Positions 6,622-11,713 of a stretch of 11,713 nt of DNA are shown here, one piece after another. Each line of letters begins with the position of its first letter. Within the stretch, counting starts at the first letter, position 1. The notes beneath the pieces are model-generated. The model ran no database searches. It was given only the letters and a program-made list of their open reading frames with translations, and had not been told where the DNA came from. A program made the translations under genes and the position numbers. Source of the DNA: Chitinispirillales bacterium (GTDB taxonomy: Bacteria > Fibrobacterota > Chitinivibrionia > Chitinivibrionales > Chitinispirillaceae); assembly GCA_031254445.1 (NCBI GenBank), contig JAIRUL010000173.1:1-11713 (forward strand), in the 5' to 3' direction.

Positions 6622-9600
6622 CTACTCCGCCCCGCAACACTTCTTATACTTCTTCCCGCTCCCGCAAGGGCACGGGTCGTTCCTCCCCACCTGCGGGCCG
6701 ACCCTTATCGGCTGCTGCGCCGCCGGGCGGCCGTCTTCCCCGCCGCGGCTTGCCATCATCGCCGCCGGTATTCCGCGCGGGCGAGCCGTTACGGCCGCTT
6801 CGCGCGAGCCGCCTCCAAACACCGTCTCAGCGGCGTCGTGAACCGCGCGGGCGCCGGAGAATGTGTTTGTAGACGCGGAGCGGTCTACCTTTTCTAAGCG
6901 GAATAGGTAATTCGATATCTCACGCGCTATCGCGCCGCGCAGCTCCTTAAACATGTTTAAGCCTTCGCGCTGGTACTCGAAGAGCGGGTTCTTCTGCCCG
7001 AACGCGCGAAACTGCACGCCGCCTTTTAAGTGATCCATCTCGAAGAGGTGATCTTTCCATAGATTGTCTATCACCATAAGGAAGACGCCGCGCTCGAAGC
7101 GGCGCATGGCCTCCACGCCGAAGCGCACCTCTTTCTCCAAGTAATGCGATTTTACAAGTTCCCACGTTTCGTCAAAGAGATCGTTCTGCGTTTTCGACTC
7201 AACCTCGCCCTCTTCTAAGCGGTACACCACGCCGAAGACCGTCTGCGCCTCTTCGCAGAGGCCATTTAGGTTCCACGTCTCCTCGGAGTAGGCTCGTTCG
7301 GGCGCGTACTTTATAATTATGTCTTCTAAGGCGCTGGCGATTTGGTCTAATATTTCGTCCTTCAGGTTCTCGCCGCGCAATATGCGCTGGCGCAGGCCGT
7401 AAATCTCGCGGCGCTGGAAGTTCATCACGTCGTCGTACTCTTTGAGGTGCTTGCGGATGTCGAAGTTGCGCCCCTCGACCCGCTTCTGCGCGCCGGCTAT
7501 AGAGTTAGACACGAGCGGGTGGCTTATCGCCTCGCCCTCCGGCGTGCCGAGCCTGTCCATCACGGCCCTTATCCTCTCCGCGCCGAAGATGCGCATGAGG
7601 TCGTCGTCGATTGACAAGAAAAACTTGGACGACCCTGGGTCGCCTTGGCGCCCCGCGCGCCCGCGCAGCTGATTGTCGATGCGGCGGCTCTCGTGGCGCT
7701 CCGTGCCTATGATGTGCAGGCCGCCGAAACTAAGCACCTTCTCCTGCTCTTCGCGGACATTCGCGTAGAGCTTGGCGAACTTTTGGCGCTTCTCTTCAAG
7801 AGTGATAGCGTCGGGGTCTACGCCTTGCTTGTGCAGCTCGTGGTTGGCCATAGCCTCGAAGTTGCCGCCAAGCACGATGTCGGTGCCGCGGCCCGCCATG
7901 TTGGTCGCTATGGTCACCGCGCCGAGGCGGCCCGCCTGCGCGACGATAGCCGCCTCCTTCGCATGCTGCTTCGCGTTGAGAACCTCGTGCTGAACGCCCT
8001 CCCGCAGAAGCATCCTGCTCAAAAGCTCCGACTTCTCGATGGAGGTCGTGCCCACGAGGCAGGGGCGGCCAAGCTCGTGCATCTCTTTTATGTCTTGCAC
8101 GATGGCGTTGTACTTCTCGCGGTAGGTCTTGTAAATCTCGTCGTCGTGGTCGCGCCGCTTGAGCGTCCTGTTCGTGGGTACCGTCACCACGTCAAGCTTG
8201 TAAATCTCGTGGAACTCAGCCGCCTCGGTAACGGCGGTTCCGGTCATCCCCGCGAGCTTGTTGTACATCTTGAAGAAGTTTTGGAATGTGATTGTCGCGA
8301 GCGTCTGGTTCTCGCCGGCGACCTTCACCCCCTCCTTGGCCTCAAGGGCTTGGTGGAGCCCCTCGCTGTAGCGGCGCCCGTGGAGGATGCGGCCGGTGAA
8401 CTCGTCGACAATAAGAATCTGCCCATCCTGCACAACGTAGTTGACATCGCGCTCGAAGAGCGAGTACGCGCGAAGGAGCTGGCTTACGCTGTGGATGCGC
8501 TCCGATATCTCCGCGTAATCGCGGTGCGCGGCCTCCTTGCGATCCGCTTTCTCTTGGATGCTGAGCGCCTCGTCGTGGTCAATCTTGCCGAGCGTCTCCG
8601 CCAAATCCGGCATGATGAAAAACTCGGGGTTGCTCCCGCCCACAAGGGTGCGCCCTTTCTCGGTGAGGTCGGCGCTGTGCCCCGACTCGTCTATCGTGTA
8701 ATAGAGCTCCTCGTCTATCTCGTGCAGTTTCTTGTCGCGCAAGTACTCGGTCTCGACAGCTTTCATGAACTTTGCCGCGCCCTGCTCCTTTATGAGCTTC
8801 ATGAAGCGCTTGTTCCTCGGCGCGCCGCGCTGCATGACCATGAGCTTAAACCCCGCCTCAAACTCCTTGCCCTCCTGCTTAAGAAGCTCCTCCGCCTCGG
8901 CGGCGACCTTCTGGGTAAGCGCGGTTTGCGTCGACACAAGCTTTGCGACGCGGGGTTTGAGCTCCTCGTACTCGCGGTTCGACTTTGTGACCGGCCCCGA
9001 TATGATGAGCGGCGTTCTCGCCTCGTCAATAAGGATGTTGTCCACCTCGTCGACAATCGCAAAGTTCAGCTCCCTCTGCACACAGTGCTCCGGCGCGCCG
9101 GCCATGTTGTCGCGCAGGTAGTCGAACCCAAACTCGTTGTTCGTGCCGAATGTAATATCGCTCGCGTAAACCGCCTGCCGCTCGGGGCTGTGCGGCTCGG
9201 TGAGATCTAAGCACCCTACCGTAAGCCCTAAAAATGTAAATATCTTCCCCATCCACTCGCTATCGCGCCGCGCAAGGTAGTCGTTGACCGTTATGACGTG
9301 CACGCCCTTGCCGCTAAGCGCGTTCAAATACGCCGCCATCGCAGCGACCTGCGTCTTGCCCTCGCCCGTCTTCATCTCGGCAATCTTGCCCTGATGCAGC
9401 ACCGCGGCGCCCATGACCTGCACGTCGAAGTGCGCCATAAACGGAATCTCCGCGCCCGTCCCCGAGTCGGTTACCGTCTTACGCTCGCCCAAAACCCTGT
9501 GCGTGGCCTCGCGCACAACGGCGTACGCCTCGGGGAGGAGGTCGTCGGGCGTCTCGCCCTCGGCAAGCCTTGAGCGGAACTCAGCCGTCTTGCCCCTAAG

Positions 9601-9729
9601 CTCGTCGTCGCTAAACGCGGACGTTTCCGCCCTATGGCTATTGACACGCTCCAAAATAGGCACCAGCCTCTTAACGTCGCGCTCCTGCTTAGACCCGATA
9701 AGCTTAATGATTGCGTCAAAAAATCCCAT
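6622..9729 (-). CDS. secA: Preprotein translocase ATPase SecA, long form with SEC-C zinc tail
   Basis: SecA drives secretory proteins through SecYEG by ATP hydrolysis. The 1035-residue protein has Walker A MKTGEGKT (119-126), the DEAD-like [15 protein letters not shown] (226-240), TGTA (496-499), helicase motif region [14 protein letters not shown] (609-622), [18 protein letters not shown] (687-704), a helical scaffold/wing part around [17 protein letters not shown] (888-904), and a C-terminal [13 protein letters not shown] (1020-1032) zinc site with C1020, C1022, C1031 and C1032. It is well above the 901 residues of E. coli SecA. Extra sequence lies in the preprotein-binding region (about 270-345) and again near 375-405, as I recall in Bacteroidota/FCB-type SecA. 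Residues about 950-1010 are a flexible Gly/Ala/Arg linker. The ATG has a modest TAAGGT site. The upstream gene ends 68 nt before it and tmk follows after 2 nt. Confidence 0.98.
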   Translation of the reverse strand: MGFFDAIIKLIGSKQERDVKRLVPILERVNSHRAETSAFSDDELRGKTAEFRSRLAEGETPDDLLPEAYAVVREATHRVLGERKTVTDSGTGAEIPFMAHFDVQVMGAAVLHQGKIAEMKTGEGKTQVAAMAAYLNALSGKGVHVITVNDYLARRDSEWMGKIFTFLGLTVGCLDLTEPHSPERQAVYASDITFGTNNEFGFDYLRDNMAGAPEHCVQRELNFAIVDEVDNILIDEARTPLIISGPVTKSNREYEELKPRVAKLVSTQTALTQKVAAEAEELLKQEGKEFEAGFKLMVMQRGAPRNKRFMKLIKEQGAAKFMKAVETEYLRDKKLHEIDEELYYTIDESGHSADLTEKGRTLVGGSNPEFFIMPDLAETLGKIDHDEALSIQEKADRKEAAHRDYAEISERIHSVSQLLRAYSLFERDVNYVVQDGQILIVDEFTGRILHGRRYSEGLHQALEAKEGVKVAGENQTLATITFQNFFKMYNKLAGMTGTAVTEAAEFHEIYKLDVVTVPTNRTLKRRDHDDEIYKTYREKYNAIVQDIKEMHELGRPCLVGTTSIEKSELLSRMLLREGVQHEVLNAKQHAKEAAIVAQAGRLGAVTIATNMAGRGTDIVLGGNFEAMANHELHKQGVDPDAITLEEKRQKFAKLYANVREEQEKVLSFGGLHIIGTERHESRRIDNQLRGRAGRQGDPGSSKFFLSIDDDLMRIFGAERIRAVMDRLGTPEGEAISHPLVSNSIAGAQKRVEGRNFDIRKHLKEYDDVMNFQRREIYGLRQRILRGENLKDEILDQIASALEDIIIKYAPERAYSEETWNLNGLCEEAQTVFGVVYRLEEGEVESKTQNDLFDETWELVKSHYLEKEVRFGVEAMRRFERGVFLMVIDNLWKDHLFEMDHLKGGVQFRAFGQKNPLFEYQREGLNMFKELRGAIAREISNYLFRLEKVDRSASTNTFSGARAVHDAAETVFGGGSREAAVTARPRGIPAAMMASRGGEDGRPAAQQPIRVGPQVGRNDPCPCGSGKKYKKCCGAE

Positions 9730-9797
9730 TTTACCTTACCTATCCCTATCCTTGCACTGTTTGTTTGGTTTTTATTCCATGATAACCGTTTCGATAC
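9730..9797. other. 68-bp spacer upstream of secA
   Basis: Between the stop of the FliL-like gene and the secA ATG the minus strand carries a purine-rich stretch with two GGATAG units and a TAAGGT ribosome site. I saw no clear sigma-70-type promoter or terminator hairpin here, so secA may share a transcript with the gene before it. Confidence 0.4.
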
Positions 9798-10109
9798 TCA
9801 CATATCCCAATAGCGAGACGCCACCTGCTCCACCTGAAACTCCTTTATGTCAACGCCGCTGAGCTGCCCGCTCCTAAGCTGCCCGTTAAAAGAATTGAGC
9901 AGCCCGGCGCTAAGCGCCGTAAGGCTTATGTTGCCGTACTCGTTCTTGCGCATCACCGCCCCAGCCACGGCCAAAAGCATCCCGCGCTTAAAGTCAAGTT
10001 CGCCCGCAAGCGAGTCGCTTCCGTCAAAAAGCAGCTCAATCGACATGTTGATGCGCAAATCTTCGCGGTCGCCGAGGTTGCAGCTGATATCGGGCAAAAG
10101 CAGCGAACC
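9798..10109 (-). other. Region encoding the FliL-like domain
   Basis: This marks the C-terminal roughly 103 residues of the repeat protein. It starts at SGSLLLPDISCNLGD, the counterpart of the FliL strand that carries N-L-A/G-D, and ends at the stop. It has the only cysteine downstream of the membrane anchor (in ISCNLGD). The match is by motif and order of secondary structure only. Confidence 0.45.
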
Positions 10110-11495
10110 GGAGCGCTTAACCGCAGCGGTATCGACCGGGGCGGCAACCGCGTCCGCGCGTTGAACCGCATCCGCGCCGCCAGCGCCCGAAGCGGCGCGT
10201 TTATCGCCGCCACCCCCGCCCCACTTATCCATGCCCAAGAGAACGAGCGAATTCACGCTCTCCCAAAACTCATTTAGCCCAGCGCGATCCCACCATGACC
10301 GCAGCCATAAACCGGCGCCCTCCCAATGCGCGCGCGCCTCCGCCTTCCAGTGAGCAAACAAACCGGCGCCCGCGCTCTTAAGCTTTTCCGGGTCAATGCT
10401 TTTAAGCCGGTCGGCGCCAAGGCGTTCAAGCTGTTCCGCATCAATCTTTTTAAGCTGATCCACGCCTAAACCATTAAGCTTATCCGGATCAAAACCCTTT
10501 ATCCGCTCCACGCCCAAATTAACCTTATCCATGCCCCAACTCTTAAGCCGATCCCAATCCAAGCGCGCAAAGAAGCCCTTGCCGCCCCCCGGCGCGCCGG
10601 CAACCGCCCCCAAAGCGCTATCGGCCGCTGCCGCCTCCGCGCCGGCGCCCAACGAATCCGCAGCGGCGGACGCCGAATCCGGCTGCGCCCCCGCAGCGCG
10701 CAACGAACCAATCCCCGGCGGCGGCATTGATTGCGGCGGTTCCTCCGGCGGCGCAAGCGGCGGCAATACCAACCGCTCCGCAGGCGCCTGCGCCAACAGC
10801 GAATCCCGCTTCGGCGGCTGCGCCGGCTCCTTAGGCGGCGGCTGTAGAACCGGCGCCGAAGGCTCCGCCGCCTTTAGCGGCTGCGCCAACGTTGACGGCG
10901 GCGGCTCAGGCCCCGGCCCCGCAACCGGCTCAGGGCTACGCTCCCGCGGCGGCTCCGAGAGCGCCGCTAAACTCTTCCCCACCCCGCCGTCGGCATTGCC
11001 CGAAAACTCAAGCCCCCCCAAAACCTCGCCTACGCTCCTATGCTCCCGAGCCGTACCGCCCGAAACCTTAACGTCTTTCGCCTTTTTAGGCTTCCCCGGC
11101 TTCGGCTTAGGCTCCGCCGCAGCCTGCCCCGCGGGATGATCCGGCTTGCCCGCGCCGCCGCCAGCGTCTATGTCCGGCTTCGGATCCGCCGCAGGCCGCC
11201 CCTCCGCCTGCTTGGCCTCCGCCTTAGCTTTCGGCGCGGGCTTAGGCTTGGGCGCGCTCTCCGCTTTCTTCCCGGCGAAATGGCTTGCCAGCTTAGGCCC
11301 CACATCGGCGCTGTCGCCCGGGTCTAAAAAATAATCCCTATTGTTGTACAAAAAAACGCCCAAAACCCCGGCAATCAGCACGGAAAAGAGAACCCGCCGC
11401 GCAAGCGCCGCCTGCTTGCGGGCCTTCTCTTTCAGCTTCTTGTCGCCCTTCCGGTCGTTTTTCCTGTCGCTCTTCCTGCTCTTCGCTATTAACAT
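9798..11495 (-). CDS. Membrane-anchored Pro/Ala-rich repeat protein with a FliL-like C-terminal domain
   Basis: From the ATG at 11493-11495 this is 565 residues. Residues 1-34 are very basic, followed by one hydrophobic helix (about 35-50, VLFSVLIAGVLGVFLY), giving a likely N-in signal anchor. Residues about 80-305 are a Pro/Ala/Lys-rich, then Ser/Ala/Gly-rich linker. Residues 313-383 hold a repeat block with three contiguous 16-mers (336-351, 352-367, 368-383) of the form D-P-E-K-L-x-x-L-G-A-D-x-L-K-S-I. A Trp-rich stretch follows (383-425). The last 100 residues, with NLGDREDLRINMSIELL and GVDIKEFQVEQV, line up by eye with FliL, which shares the N-L-G-D start, alternating beta strand, a mid R-x-x-L-L helix and G-V-x-x-x-x-F end. 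FliL proteins sit around the flagellar stator, but no motility gene is visible here. A TTG at 11531 would add 12 residues. The FliL relation is inference; the rest of the protein is unrecognised. Confidence 0.8.
   Translation of the reverse strand: MLIAKSRKSDRKNDRKGDKKLKEKARKQAALARRVLFSVLIAGVLGVFLYNNRDYFLDPGDSADVGPKLASHFAGKKAESAPKPKPAPKAKAEAKQAEGRPAADPKPDIDAGGGAGKPDHPAGQAAAEPKPKPGKPKKAKDVKVSGGTAREHRSVGEVLGGLEFSGNADGGVGKSLAALSEPPRERSPEPVAGPGPEPPPSTLAQPLKAAEPSAPVLQPPPKEPAQPPKRDSLLAQAPAERLVLPPLAPPEEPPQSMPPPGIGSLRAAGAQPDSASAAADSLGAGAEAAAADSALGAVAGAPGGGKGFFARLDWDRLKSWGMDKVNLGVERIKGFDPDKLNGLGVDQLKKIDAEQLERLGADRLKSIDPEKLKSAGAGLFAHWKAEARAHWEGAGLWLRSWWDRAGLNEFWESVNSLVLLGMDKWGGGGGDKRAASGAGGADAVQRADAVAAPVDTAAVKRSGSLLLPDISCNLGDREDLRINMSIELLFDGSDSLAGELDFKRGMLLAVAGAVMRKNEYGNISLTALSAGLLNSFNGQLRSGQLSGVDIKEFQVEQVASRYWDM
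10347..10490 (-). repeat. Three contiguous 48-bp coding units encoding a 16-residue repeat
   Basis: The units are 10443-10490, 10395-10442 and 10347-10394. Their products share D-[PA]-[DE]-[KQ]-L-x-x-[LA]-G-[VA]-[DG]-x-L/F pattern, with a further degenerate unit upstream (encoded at 10512-10559, DWDRLKSWGMDKVNLG). Codon choice differs between units, so the repeat is older than a recent slippage event. Confidence 0.75.
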
Positions 11496-11532
11496 ACAAT
11501 GCCGATGCGTTTTTGTGAAACGGGCAATCAAT

Positions 11533-11562
11533 ATAATATACTAAATTTGCGCGCGGAAACAA
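11533..11562 (-). promoter_or_regulatory. Candidate sigma-70-type promoter for the FliL-like gene
   Basis: On the minus strand TTGTTT (11557-11562) is followed after 16 nt by TATATT (11535-11540), or after 18 nt by TATTAT (11533-11538). Transcription would begin around 11525-11528. That would place the TTG at 11531 outside the message and favour the ATG at 11493-11495 with a leader of about 30 nt. No clear Shine-Dalgarno precedes that ATG. Confidence 0.35.
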
Positions 11563-11713
11563 AGCATTATGCGGGATTGGTGGATATTTTTTAGGCGGGG
11601 GGCTACGGAACGGACAGCAAGGCGGAGAGATGTGGCAGTTGGCGGATGGGGGTGGTTATGAATAAAAAAAATATAATTTCCCTTGTTTTTTAAGAAGCAT
11701 CAATTATATTTAT
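11563..11713. other. Right-edge non-coding stretch
   Basis: No gene was recognised here. The outer 55 bases are very A/T-rich (including an A8 run at 11664-11671) and the inner part is G-rich on the plus strand. It may be the region between the FliL-like gene and a gene beyond the window. Confidence 0.4.

Noticed and set aside
7645..9210. A 521-codon open frame on the plus strand inside secA
   Set aside because: It is fully antisense to conserved SecA motifs, is dominated by Leu/Val/Arg/Ala runs from mirrored codon bias, and shows no recognisable domain.
10531..11139. A 202-codon Gly/Pro/Ser-rich plus-strand frame opposite the repeat protein
   Set aside because: Its low-complexity composition is what antisense reading of a Pro/Ala-rich linker produces; no ribosome site or domain was seen.
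11658..11693. An 11-codon plus-strand frame starting MNKK with a GGGGGTGG site before it, resembling the start of a signal peptide
   Set aside because: It stops after 11 codons and any continuation would need a frameshift at a T6 run, with only 20 bases left in the window. The evidence is too thin to call a gene or pseudogene.

Overview
This window looks like chromosomal DNA from an uncultured Gram-negative bacterium. All ten genes I can support lie on the minus strand, so transcription runs from the right end to the left. No RNA gene, CRISPR array, transposase or phage gene was seen. The SecA protein is long (1035 residues). It carries insertions in its preprotein-binding region of the kind I associate with Bacteroidota, Fibrobacterota and related phyla, and it ends in a zinc-binding SEC-C tail. 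Together with an O-antigen-type sugar cluster this suggests an outer-membrane-bearing lineage near the FCB group. The phylum is inference, not an observation.

In transcription order, the right third (about 5.99-11.5 kb) is housekeeping-like and GC-rich. It starts with a large membrane-anchored protein that has a Pro/Ala-rich stalk, a 16-residue repeat block and a C-terminal domain resembling the flagellar protein FliL. This is followed by secA and by tmk (thymidylate kinase), which begins 2 nt after the secA stop.

A 130-bp spacer (about 5862-5992) holds two short tandem-repeat tracts and two perfect small hairpins. After it comes a tight polysaccharide cluster: rfbF (glucose-1-phosphate cytidylyltransferase), rfbG (CDP-glucose 4,6-dehydratase), a class I SAM methyltransferase, an extended-SDR epimerase/reductase, a GtrA-family membrane protein, a GtrB/DPM1-like glycosyltransferase, and a Wzx-type flippase that runs off the left edge. 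Spacings in this cluster are short, one pair overlaps by 14 nt, and two genes use GTG or TTG starts. The cluster becomes visibly more A+T-rich toward the left end (27/60 G+C at 541-600 against 39/60 in secA at 9301-9360).

A plausible working model has RfbF and RfbG making CDP-4-keto-6-deoxyglucose from glucose-1-phosphate. The methyltransferase and SDR then modify or reduce it to a decorated 6-deoxyhexose. The GT2/GtrA pair handles a lipid-linked sugar, and the Wzx protein moves the finished lipid-linked oligosaccharide across the inner membrane. No rfbH (3-dehydrase) is present in the window, so a non-dideoxy CDP-sugar is the simplest reading, although more of the cluster lies beyond position 1. 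The least explained gene is the FliL-like repeat protein upstream of secA.
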